From the NCBI GenBank assembly GCA_021793635.1, contig JAJYSI010000172.1:1-7130 (forward strand): a stretch of 7,130 bases of DNA, read 5' to 3'. This document shows, piece by piece, positions 1 to 6,229 of the stretch. This stretch comes from Bacteroidota bacterium (GTDB taxonomy: Bacteria; Bacteroidota; Ignavibacteria; Ignavibacteriales; Ignavibacteriaceae). A program made the position numbers and the translations under genes. Within the stretch, counting starts at the first letter, position 1; each line of letters starts with the position of its first letter. A model generated the notes under the pieces. The model searched no databases and was not told the DNA's origin. It saw nothing but the letters and a program-made list of their open reading frames with translations.

Positions 1-712
1 TAAAGCGCGGTATTGTCTTTCTGAAATCATTCTCCGGCAGGCTTTCTCTTTTTATTGTATTTGTAATCAATCCTCTTGCAAGCGGACTAAACGGTACTAA
101 TGTAATTCCTAAATTTCTGCAAACCGGAAGTATCTCTTTTTCCAAATCTCTTGTCAGTAAAGAATATTCGCTTTGCAAAGCCGCAATCGGATGCACCGCA
201 TTTGCTCTTCTAATTGACTCGGCAGATGCCTCAGATAAGCCAAGGTATTTAACTTTACCTTCACGTACAAGATCTGCCATTGCGCCTACTGTTTCTTCGA
301 CAGGAACTTTTGGATCTATGCGGTGAGCATAATAAAGATCAATTGTATCTACATTAAGTCTGCGCAGGCTTGCTTCAACAGCTTTTTTAATATAAGCCGG
401 TGAGCAGTCAAGATAAGCATCATCCATGCTCTTAAAATCTTTTATTCCTTCCTTAACTCTAAAACCGAATTTCGTCGCTATAAAAACTTTGTCTCTGTTT
501 TTTGAAAGAACCTTGGATACAAGCTCTTCATTTTTTCCGCTGCCGTAAAAATCTGCCGTATCCCAAAAATTTATTCCTAAATCCAACGCTCTATTAAGGA
601 CTGCAATCGATTCTTCATCATTGCCGATACCGTAGGCGTGGCTCATGCCCATACAGCCTAATCCGATTGCAGATAAGCTTACACCGGTGTTTCCTAATTT
701 TCTATATTTCAC
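1..712 (-). CDS. Aldo/keto reductase, N-terminal 237 residues (C-terminus beyond left edge)
   Basis: NAD(P)H-dependent oxidoreductase of the aldo/keto reductase superfamily, closest in style to the AKR13/YakC-like group; probably cytosolic and reducing aldehydes or ketones, but the substrate cannot be read from sequence. Translating the minus strand from a GTG at 712 gives an open frame to the window edge. The start [21 protein letters not shown] is the classic family opening. The expected catalytic tetrad is visible: Asp51 and Tyr56 in DTADFYG, Lys81 in ATKFG, and His130 in YYAHRIDP. Later family blocks are [12 protein letters not shown] (about 180-191) and [10 protein letters not shown] (about 208-217). 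Full-length relatives are about 320-330 residues, so roughly the last 90 are missing from view; the truncation is the window edge, not decay. The GTG start is supported by AGAGG five bases upstream. It lies 122 bases downstream of the SRPBCC gene on the same strand, so co-transcription is possible but not shown. Confidence 0.93.
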   Translation of the reverse strand, partial: MKYRKLGNTGVSLSAIGLGCMGMSHAYGIGNDEESIAVLNRALDLGINFWDTADFYGSGKNEELVSKVLSKNRDKVFIATKFGFRVKEGIKDFKSMDDAYLDCSPAYIKKAVEASLRRLNVDTIDLYYAHRIDPKVPVEETVGAMADLVREGKVKYLGLSEASAESIRRANAVHPIAALQSEYSLLTRDLEKEILPVCRNLGITLVPFSPLARGLITNTIKRESLPENDFRKTIPRF

Positions 713-717
713 GCTAA

Positions 718-722
718 CCTCT
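718..722 (-). promoter_or_regulatory. Ribosome binding site for the aldo/keto reductase (supports GTG start)
   Basis: On the minus strand AGAGG lies five bases before the GTG at 712. The translation from this GTG begins exactly where family members begin, so the non-ATG start is well supported. Confidence 0.65.
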
Positions 723-834
723 TGATAATTTGAAATTGATATCCTCTATTGTTCTCCGGCATTTTAAATCAAATCCGGATAATTTTTTTTGCAAACCTAA
801 CTACTTCAAAAATTAAATTCAATTTAGAATGATA

Positions 835-1281
835 TTACCCGATAATATTTTCTCTTTCCGCAATGGCTTTGATTTTAGCTAGTAAATCTTTCAATCCGTT
901 TTTTGAATGCTCGTATCCCCGCTCGTTAGCAAAACCTTTTTGTGTCCAGGTTAGCTTAGTTTTCTTGTCCTTTATTATCTCCAAATCATAAGTGATCAAA
1001 GAATAATTTTCTGGTTTATCATCCAAGCCGGTAAAGCCGCTCCAATAACTATAACTTATTTTTTTGTTTAATTTGAATTCCTTTATAATGCCTTTATCCT
1101 GATATTTCTGTCCTTGATATTCACCCTGGAAAATTATCCCGCTTCCTATTTTCCAATCTGTAATAGTTTTTGTTCCGAATAGATATTCTTTTATAATTTC
1201 CGGATTTATCAGAGCCTCCCAAATCTTTGATGGCTCGGTATTAATCTCAATTGAGCTTGATACAATTAAATCATCTCTCAT
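835..1281 (-). CDS. SRPBCC / AHSA1-like domain protein
   Basis: Small 148-residue protein of the START/Bet v1-like (SRPBCC) fold, AHSA1 (activator of Hsp90 ATPase homologue 1-like) family. In bacteria these are single-domain cytosolic proteins with a hydrophobic ligand cavity, and most have no assigned substrate. Family features: the opening beta-strand and helix IVSSSIEINTEPSKIWEALIN (residues 6-26), which matches the usual 'I.a.pe.VW.altdPe...' pattern; ITDWKIGSGIIFQGEY (40-55), corresponding to the common 'dw.vGg.f...g' strand pair; a later strand LTWTQKGF (110-117); and a C-terminal helix NGLKDLLAKIKAIAE (128-142) closing the cavity. The length is normal for a complete single-domain member. 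The ATG is preceded by AAGGAG at nine bases. No signal peptide or membrane segment is seen. It sits upstream of the aldo/keto reductase on the same strand and diverges from the beta-propeller gene. The specific role is unknown. Confidence 0.9.
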   Translation of the reverse strand: MRDDLIVSSSIEINTEPSKIWEALINPEIIKEYLFGTKTITDWKIGSGIIFQGEYQGQKYQDKGIIKEFKLNKKISYSYWSGFTGLDDKPENYSLITYDLEIIKDKKTKLTWTQKGFANERGYEHSKNGLKDLLAKIKAIAERENIIG

Positions 1282-1290
1282 GTTATTAAA

Positions 1291-1296
1291 CTCCTT
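1291..1296 (-). promoter_or_regulatory. Ribosome binding site of the SRPBCC gene
   Basis: AAGGAG on the minus strand, nine bases before the ATG at 1281. A near-perfect Shine-Dalgarno site confirming this start. Confidence 0.7.
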
Positions 1297-1331
1297 AATG
1301 AAATATTAAATTATCGAAAATTAAAGATCGA

Positions 1332-1361
1332 AAAAGTTATTTTTATTTTTGAAGAGGCAAA
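1332..1361 (-). promoter_or_regulatory. Candidate Bacteroidota-type promoter for the SRPBCC gene
   Basis: Reading the minus strand, TTTG (1361-1358) is followed after 18 bases by TAACTTTT (1339-1332). This is close to the -33 TTTG / -7 TAnnTTTG promoter known from Bacteroidota; only the last base of the -7 box differs. The -7 box ends about 50 bases before the ATG, a sensible distance. The region is very AT-rich, so a chance match is possible, and it is not established that this organism's main sigma factor uses that consensus. Confidence 0.35.
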
Positions 1362-1437
1362 GCACAGTGTGATACAAACATCAATCTCGAATTATGTTTT
1401 CATCATAAATTATCCCGATTTTATTTGCTTTCAATTC

Positions 1438-1442
1438 AGGAG
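1438..1442 (+). promoter_or_regulatory. Ribosome binding site that fixes the start of the beta-propeller gene
   Basis: AGGAG lies six bases upstream of the ATG at 1449. It falls inside the reading frame if an in-frame TTG at 1425 is taken as the start, so it argues for 1449 rather than 1425. A second in-frame ATG at 1455 has a less usual 12-base spacing. Confidence 0.75.
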
Positions 1443-1448
1443 ATTAAT

Positions 1449-3068
1449 ATGAACATGAAATGCACCAAAAATACCTTTAAGACTTTTATGTTGAAACTTT
1501 CAGTAATAAAGATTTTCTCGTCCCGAATAAAAATATTTATCCTTGCTTTAATATTTTCAGTTGTTTTTATCGATATGCCGGCTTACTATGCTCAACCGGT
1601 ACCCTCTAAAAATAATAATATTAAAAATAGTTTCCGTTACTCAGATGAATATGATTGGCTTCAGTTTGATTTCAATCCTCAGCACAACGGAAATGATACT
1701 AAGGAGAAAAAAATCTCTACGCAAAGTGTCGGAAGGCTTCATCAGCTTTTCAAAGTTTCGCTTCCTTCGATTGCAGATGGTGCTCCGGCATATTTAAGCA
1801 ATGTTATGACAAGTTCAGGCACTATCAATATGATTTTTGTAACTACTAAAGACGGACATATTATTGGTTTGAATGCAGCAAACGGAAAGACAATTTGGTC
1901 GCATCAATACGGTACAGGAAGTTATAGAATCAATAACGGCTTTAATGATACTTACACTACCTCATCACCTGCCGTAGATCAAAATAAAAAATTTGTATAC
2001 AGCTACGGCTTGGATGGCTATGTTCACAAATATCAAGTTAATAATGGAAATGAAATTAAAAGCGGCGGGTGGCCTGAGTTGTGTACTCTAAAGCCATTTA
2101 ATGAAAAAGGTTCATCTGCACTTGCAATTGCAACCGACAAGCAAGGTACATCTTTCCTTTATGTTGCTAACGGAGGATATTTAGGAGATAGAGGAGATTA
2201 TCAAGGACATGTAACCACGATAAATTTAAGCAGCGGTAAGCAGAATGTCTTTAACGCAAATGGAAGTAATCAAACAGTACATTTTGTTGAACGCCCCGGC
2301 AAGCCTGATTGGTCGGCAGTTCAAACTGCTGTTTGGGCAAGACCTGGAGTTATCTTTGATGCACGTACTAATAGAATTTATTTTGCAACCGGTAATGGTC
2401 CGTTTAATCCAAGCGGACATAATTGGGGCGATGCAGTATTAGCTATAAATCCAAATGGTACTGGCATAAATGGATTTCCTGTGGACAGCTATACTCCCAC
2501 AAATTTTGAAGAGCTGGATAGAAGAGATTTAGATTTAGGAAGTACTGCACCGGCAATAATTTCGGCACCGGCAAATTGTAAGATTAAAGATCTTGCCGTT
2601 CAATCCGGTAAGGATAGAAAACTTAGGTTAATCAATCTTGATAATCTTAGCGGCAAAGGCGGTCCGGGTAATGTCGGCGGTGAGATTGGTAAGATAATAG
2701 ATGTGCCTTCCGGCGAAATGGTTTTTTCTCAGCCTGCGGTTTGGGTAAATCCTAAAGACAAAACATCATGGATTTTCATTGGAACATATCATGGTCTTGC
2801 TGCGTTCAAGCTTCAGATAAACGCTTCCGGAATGCCTTTCCTACAATTGCAGTGGCAGCAATCGGAAGGAAGCAGCTCGCCGATAATTGCGAATAATATT
2901 TTGTTCTGTGCAGTAAGCGGAAGTATTCGAGCGCTAAATCCCGTAACCGGCAAACAGCTCTGGCGCAGTAATAATATAGGAAGTATTCATTGGGAAAGCC
3001 CGATAGTGGATAACGGAGTTTTATATATTACGGATGAATCGAGAAACTTAACTGCGTTTGGATTGTAG
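1449..3068 (+). CDS. Exported PQQ-like beta-propeller repeat protein
   Basis: A 539-residue protein starting at the ATG at 1449. A long basic N-terminus (about residues 1-28) leads into a hydrophobic stretch FILALIFSVVFI (30-41) and a possible signal-peptidase site after AYYA (about 48), so it is probably periplasmic or membrane-tethered. The rest resembles the PQQ-binding-like beta-propeller (quinoprotein alcohol dehydrogenase-like) fold. Blade signatures recur: DGHIIGLNAANGKTIWSHQY (135-154), YSYGLDGYVHKYQVNNGNEI (184-203), YFATGNGPFNPSGHNWGDAV (311-330), VFSQPAVWVNPKD (425-437), and the last blade GSIRALNPVTGKQLW (491-505) with VLYITDESRNLTAFGL at the end. I cannot identify the catalytic Asp/Glu set or adjacent-cysteine ring of true PQQ dehydrogenases, so a scaffold or binding role is as likely as enzymatic activity. 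It has no T9SS sorting domain. It is divergent from the SRPBCC gene and separated by 370 bases from the next plus-strand gene. Confidence 0.88.
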   Translation: MNMKCTKNTFKTFMLKLSVIKIFSSRIKIFILALIFSVVFIDMPAYYAQPVPSKNNNIKNSFRYSDEYDWLQFDFNPQHNGNDTKEKKISTQSVGRLHQLFKVSLPSIADGAPAYLSNVMTSSGTINMIFVTTKDGHIIGLNAANGKTIWSHQYGTGSYRINNGFNDTYTTSSPAVDQNKKFVYSYGLDGYVHKYQVNNGNEIKSGGWPELCTLKPFNEKGSSALAIATDKQGTSFLYVANGGYLGDRGDYQGHVTTINLSSGKQNVFNANGSNQTVHFVERPGKPDWSAVQTAVWARPGVIFDARTNRIYFATGNGPFNPSGHNWGDAVLAINPNGTGINGFPVDSYTPTNFEELDRRDLDLGSTAPAIISAPANCKIKDLAVQSGKDRKLRLINLDNLSGKGGPGNVGGEIGKIIDVPSGEMVFSQPAVWVNPKDKTSWIFIGTYHGLAAFKLQINASGMPFLQLQWQQSEGSSSPIIANNILFCAVSGSIRALNPVTGKQLWRSNNIGSIHWESPIVDNGVLYITDESRNLTAFGL

Positions 3069-3088
3069 GTTTTGCAGCGCAGATTTTT
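3052..3088 (+). terminator. Possible intrinsic terminator overlapping the end of the beta-propeller gene
   Basis: CTGCGTT (3052-3058) can pair with AGCGCAG (3076-3082), giving five Watson-Crick pairs, one G-U and one T-A around a 17-base loop. ATTTTT follows immediately. The loop is large and the stem overlaps the stop codon (3066-3068), so this is only a moderate candidate. Confidence 0.3.
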
Positions 3089-3297
3089 GTTGGTGTGCGA
3101 ATTAAAAAAGTTGAATGTACAAACTATTTCGCCGCAGCAAAATGTATATCACCATTATCAGTCTTAAGAGTAAATATATAATAATGTCTTAATTCGGTCC
3201 CTTACATTTCAGAGAATCATTTCTTTCAAAACTTCTGTAAAGTAATGCCAATTATAGGCTCTATTATCCTTTAAGCAAAAAAATATTTGAGTTCTTC

Positions 3298-3339
3298 GGA
3301 ATAATCATTATTATATAATATAGTCAGAAAGATTATTCC
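3298..3339. repeat. Perfect 9-base inverted repeat
   Basis: GGAATAATC (3298-3306) and its exact reverse complement GATTATTCC (3331-3339) flank a 24-base AT-rich spacer, about 100 bases before the T9SS cargo gene. It has no T run of terminator type after it. It could be a protein-binding site, an RNA stem or chance. Confidence 0.45.
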
Positions 3340-3365
3340 TTCTAAAATACTTAAACAGTCTATTT

Positions 3366-3373
3366 TACTTTTG
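3366..3373 (+). promoter_or_regulatory. Candidate -7 element upstream of the T9SS cargo gene
   Basis: TACTTTTG matches the Bacteroidota -7 consensus TAnnTTTG exactly and lies 65 bases before the ATG at 3439. No TTTG is seen at the expected -33 distance, so only half of the promoter is supported. Confidence 0.25.
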
Positions 3374-3438
3374 ATAAGTATTCATTAACTGATTTATTAA
3401 CATTTATCATTAACTCTTAATTCGATGCAGATAAAGAA

Positions 3439-4248
3439 ATGAAATTTGTACAGATAAATATTATTTCTCTGCTTCTGTTTATGACCGCAGCATTGCAAGG
3501 TCAGCAGATAGTTTCTTTCGACAGTCTTGGCTGGAACAGCAATCACAAGATAGATTCAAGTTTCTCTGTTAATGGTTATTCTTTTTCAAGCAATGAATCT
3601 TTTTATACAAATTACGGATATAATTTTAATATAAACTCTGTAAGCCTGTATTATGTATTTCAAAATCCGGGCGTTGATAAAATTACTATAACTTCACCTA
3701 ACGCCGTGCCTTTAAGTCTAATAAATTTTGCTGCATACCAGGTAAGTGAGGAAAGCACCTCCGGACTTATTATTGAAGGATGGTATAATTCTATCTTAAA
3801 ATATTCCCGCTCATTTTCAAATATTTTTTCATGGGAAATTCTAACTTTGAATTATAGCTACATAAATAAAATAGAAATCAAGTTAGATTCATCTGCAAGC
3901 GGCAGCCTAACTGATTACGATTTTGATAATTTTACTTTCAGAAGCAACATCACTTCTGCCTCAGTCGATTCAAGTTTAATTCCTCAGAGTTATCGGCTTA
4001 GTCAGAACTTCCCTAATCCGTTTAATCCAACTACAAAAATTTATTACTCTATTCCTAAGAGTAATTTGGTTACCATTAAAATATTTAACATTCTAGGAAG
4101 AGAAGTAAAAACTCTTCTAGATGAACATGAGAACGCTGGTAATTACAAAGTTGTTTTTAATGCTTCCGGTTTATCCAGCGGAGTTTATTTTTGCCGCCTT
4201 CAATCCGGTGATTTTGTTTCTACTAAGAAGATGATTCTCATTAAATAA
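3439..4248 (+). CDS. Small secreted protein with T9SS type A C-terminal sorting domain
   Basis: A 269-residue protein probably exported by Sec and then across the outer membrane by the type IX secretion system. The N-terminus MKFVQINIISLLLFMTAALQG is a typical signal peptide with likely cleavage before QQ (about 21/22). Residues 23-170 form a beta-rich domain that I do not recognise; it has many aromatic and Ser/Asn residues and ends in YDFDNFTF, a pattern seen at the last strand of some carbohydrate-binding-like jelly rolls, but this is only a resemblance. Residues 184-269 are a clear sorting domain: YRLSQNFPNPFNPTTKIYYS, then VTIKIFNILGREVKTLLDE, then NASGLSSGVYFCRLQSGDF, and a final TKKMILIK. 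This tail is normally removed when cargo is attached to the surface or released. The ATG has only a weak AAAGAA upstream. The next gene starts 79 bases downstream on the same strand with no clear terminator between, so they may be co-transcribed. Confidence 0.9.
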   Translation: MKFVQINIISLLLFMTAALQGQQIVSFDSLGWNSNHKIDSSFSVNGYSFSSNESFYTNYGYNFNINSVSLYYVFQNPGVDKITITSPNAVPLSLINFAAYQVSEESTSGLIIEGWYNSILKYSRSFSNIFSWEILTLNYSYINKIEIKLDSSASGSLTDYDFDNFTFRSNITSASVDSSLIPQSYRLSQNFPNPFNPTTKIYYSIPKSNLVTIKIFNILGREVKTLLDEHENAGNYKVVFNASGLSSGVYFCRLQSGDFVSTKKMILIK

Positions 4249-4327
4249 AAAATGATATATTTACCTTTGAAGCAAAAATACTTTTTACCCCGTACAATAA
4301 AACTGCATTCTATGTTGAGCATTTAAA

Positions 4328-6142
4328 ATGAAATTATACAGCAGAAATTTTCGGAATCTAATAATCTCTTTTACTGATTCATTATGGAAAGCTCTCTTTT
4401 GGTTCCTAATTATTTTATTTTGCAGTTCAGCTTCGGCACATACTAATTATAATTCCCATATTAACATCGATTCATTGCTTCGTAAATTAGCTACCTCAAA
4501 TGTTTCAACTTATAATTATGAAATAAAAAATCCAAACGATTGGGAGGACTTACAATTTTTTCTTCCTAAAGCAAAAATTTCCGGCATTACTGTTTGCATT
4601 TCGTTAATGCCGCCCAGCAATACTCCGCCGATTTGTCCTTCATGCAATTATTCCGAACCTTATCAATTAGACTTTTTAACCTGGGCAAAACAAATTGCAT
4701 ACTTATCCCTTAGATACTCAAATATCATTGGCTTCAGCATTGAAGATCTGGGAGAGAATTTAACTCTCGGGTATTTAAAAAAAGCTTATATCGAAAGTGT
4801 AATAGCTGAGGGTGAATCTATCAATCCAAAGCTGGAGTTTATAACTGCCGGCAATACTTATTATGTTGATAAATATGCCGCCGGCAACGGCTCAGGTTCA
4901 AGCTGGACTAATGCTGCAGCTTCACTTTCTAAATTGAATTGGTCTTTAATTAAAGGCGGGGATACAATTTATATTTCCGGCGGTATTGATTCTGTAATTT
5001 ATCCTCAGGACTTTATAAAAAATATTCGTCCGGATGGGATCATTACAATCACTGCCGGAAAAGATCCGGGACATAATGGAAAGGTAATCTATTCGGCGAG
5101 CGGAATAAACAACTACAGCTCTTCCCTTGCTATTGATGGCTGCAGTAATATTAAATTAAGCGGTATTACTGTTAACTGGAGTATCGATAACAATAATAAA
5201 TACTGCTATAACTTGCTCGTATCGAATTCCAGCAATTGTTATATCGATAGCTGCCATCTACTAACGGATGGACATTGTGCACCGCTTTTTTTACGCGGAG
5301 ATACAAGCATCTACGTAACTAATAACTATATCGAAACGCTTCTTAATTCTGTAAATGAAACTACTCAGAATGATCAGGATGGTATTGATGTTGAGTTTGG
5401 AGGCGGAGGGCATACCATTACCGGTAATAAGATCCATTTAAGAGGGCTTAACGGCACTACTTGGCATATCGACTGTATGCAATGGTATAAGGAAGGTTCG
5501 CCGGAAAATTTGCAGACTGTAATTGCCGGTAATTTCTTTTACGATGTTGAGCCTTCTGCAATTTATAACGGCACCGCAATTTATACTGCCGGATGCTACT
5601 CAAACAGATTTTTAATTTATAATAATGTGGTTTGCGGAAATACTACCGCGTGGGATGGGTTTAATTTTGTTGGTAACCCCGGTTATCATACAAGTGTAAG
5701 ATTATTTAATAACACAATTCTAAACGGAAGTCCGAAAGCAGCATGTCTGTTATTTTCGAATATGGATACGCTGGTTATTGAAAACAATATAGTTGTGAAT
5801 GATGTTTCTGCTTCAAAGGAAATTTTAATGGTTAACCCGTCTTCGATAAATTATCTCGTGTCGGATTATAACCATTGGTACAGCAGAAACAGAGCTTGGA
5901 ATGATTGGACTGAATCAATAGATATTTTGTGGTCTACATGGCAAGGAATGGGATATGATGTTAATTCACAGAATGGTCCTATTTCATTTGCCGCTCCTTA
6001 TAATTCGGAAACGGTAACAAACTTTAAGGTTACTTCTGGAAATATGAAAGGGAAAGATTTATCTCAGTATTTTACAACCGATATTTTAGGAAATTCTCGG
6101 TTGACTGGTGATTGGTATATTGGGGCAATGCAATTTCCGTAA
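4328..6142 (+). CDS. Exported parallel beta-helix protein with a partial TIM-barrel-like N-terminal segment
   Basis: A 604-residue exported protein. The N-terminus has basic residues, then a hydrophobic core ALFWFLIILFCSSASA (22-37), with likely cleavage after ASA (37). Residues about 45-172 resemble the middle of a glycosidase-like TIM-barrel domain: a strand with VCISLMPPSNTPP (89-101), then SEPYQLDFLTWAKQIAYLSL (109-128) and IIGFSIEDLGEN (133-144). From about 178 it becomes a right-handed parallel beta-helix: the entry motif TYYVDKYAAGNGSGSSWTNA (177-196), IKGGDTIYISGG (208-219), and rung motifs such as CSNIKLSGITVNW (272-284), IYVTNNYIET (328-337), HTITGNKIHLRG (362-373), FLIYNNVVCGN (428-438), VRLFNNTILNG (457-467) and LVIENNIVV (482-490). 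It closes with TTDILGNSRLTGDWYIGAMQ (583-602), a common end for such helices. This fold houses polysaccharide lyases, hydrolases and epimerases; catalytic residues cannot be assigned here. It lacks a T9SS tail. It converges with a sugar transferase gene, which suggests a role in exopolysaccharide processing. No strong ribosome site precedes the ATG. Confidence 0.85.
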   Translation: MKLYSRNFRNLIISFTDSLWKALFWFLIILFCSSASAHTNYNSHINIDSLLRKLATSNVSTYNYEIKNPNDWEDLQFFLPKAKISGITVCISLMPPSNTPPICPSCNYSEPYQLDFLTWAKQIAYLSLRYSNIIGFSIEDLGENLTLGYLKKAYIESVIAEGESINPKLEFITAGNTYYVDKYAAGNGSGSSWTNAAASLSKLNWSLIKGGDTIYISGGIDSVIYPQDFIKNIRPDGIITITAGKDPGHNGKVIYSASGINNYSSSLAIDGCSNIKLSGITVNWSIDNNNKYCYNLLVSNSSNCYIDSCHLLTDGHCAPLFLRGDTSIYVTNNYIETLLNSVNETTQNDQDGIDVEFGGGGHTITGNKIHLRGLNGTTWHIDCMQWYKEGSPENLQTVIAGNFFYDVEPSAIYNGTAIYTAGCYSNRFLIYNNVVCGNTTAWDGFNFVGNPGYHTSVRLFNNTILNGSPKAACLLFSNMDTLVIENNIVVNDVSASKEILMVNPSSINYLVSDYNHWYSRNRAWNDWTESIDILWSTWQGMGYDVNSQNGPISFAAPYNSETVTNFKVTSGNMKGKDLSQYFTTDILGNSRLTGDWYIGAMQFP

Positions 6143-6199
6143 TTGAATATTACTAATTGCAGATGTGTGTGGTATTGGAAGGTAGATATTTGTTGAGAA

Positions 6200-6229
6200 C
6201 CGGCTTAAATATTTAACCGGCATTATTTT
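6200..6229 (+). terminator. Hairpin between the convergent beta-helix and sugar transferase genes
   Basis: CCGG (6200-6203) pairs with CCGG (6217-6220), enclosing the self-complementary TTAAATATTTAA (6205-6216), with one bulged C at 6204. CATTATTTTAATT follows on the plus strand. Its place just after the stop of the beta-helix gene fits an intrinsic terminator for plus-strand transcription, though the T tract is interrupted. It may also slow minus-strand transcripts, as the sugar transferase stop codon is at 6230-6228. Confidence 0.5.

Larger units (their letters stand above)
3124..3381 (-). pseudogene. Possible decayed gene remnant in three frames
   Basis: On the minus strand an open stretch at 3381-3271 ends in ...NNDYSEELKYFFA. 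A shift near the seven-base T run at 3277-3283 continues as LKDNRAYNWHYFTEVLKEMIL and stops at 3209. A second shift gives TELRHYYIFTLKTDNGDIHF down to a stop at 3124. Each piece has a plausible amino-acid composition and they follow in order on one strand, as expected for a frameshifted gene. I do not recognise the family, and short open stretches occur by chance, so this is speculative. Confidence 0.2.
3069..3438. other. 370-base intergenic region without a convincing intact gene
   Basis: No open frame of convincing length on either strand. It contains the right arm of the possible terminator at its left end, a perfect 9-base inverted repeat (GGAATAATC at 3298-3306 and GATTATTCC at 3331-3339), and three ATTAAC motifs starting at 3384, 3396 and 3409, upstream of the T9SS cargo gene. 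On the minus strand, three short consecutive frames between 3381 and 3124 read like protein and could be remnants of a decayed gene (see findings). The rest is AT-rich sequence in which I recognise nothing. Confidence 0.6.

Noticed and set aside
755..790. Hairpin TCCGG/CCGGA followed by eight T on the plus strand, like a terminator
   Set aside because: Both flanking genes are on the minus strand, so there is no plus-strand transcript to end. The stem is only five pairs with a 15-base loop, and on the minus strand the T run is on the wrong side.
1344..1351. TATTTTTG as a -7 promoter box for the beta-propeller gene
   Set aside because: It matches TAnnTTTG, but no TTTG lies at the expected upstream distance and the local sequence is T-rich, so chance is likely.
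1425..1448. TTG start at 1425 for the beta-propeller gene
   Set aside because: The Shine-Dalgarno AGGAG lies inside these codons, at an ideal six bases from the ATG at 1449. Starting at TTG would translate the ribosome site.
1561..1797. 78-codon plus-strand open frame
   Set aside because: It lies entirely inside the beta-propeller gene in another frame and has no recognisable protein features.
2226..2442. Overlapping 64- and 65-codon open frames on both strands
   Set aside because: Both are shadows within the beta-propeller coding sequence, whose frame carries clear family motifs here.
4249..4327. Promoter or terminator between the T9SS cargo and beta-helix genes
   Set aside because: A TTTG and a TACTTTTT are present but only about 11 bases apart, and no GC-containing stem is visible. 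Nothing convincing.
4328..6142. T9SS sorting tail on the beta-helix protein
   Set aside because: The C-terminus (DILGNSRLTGDWYIGAMQFP) is a typical beta-helix ending and lacks the NPFNP, GxEV and GxYxxR-like motifs of a sorting domain.
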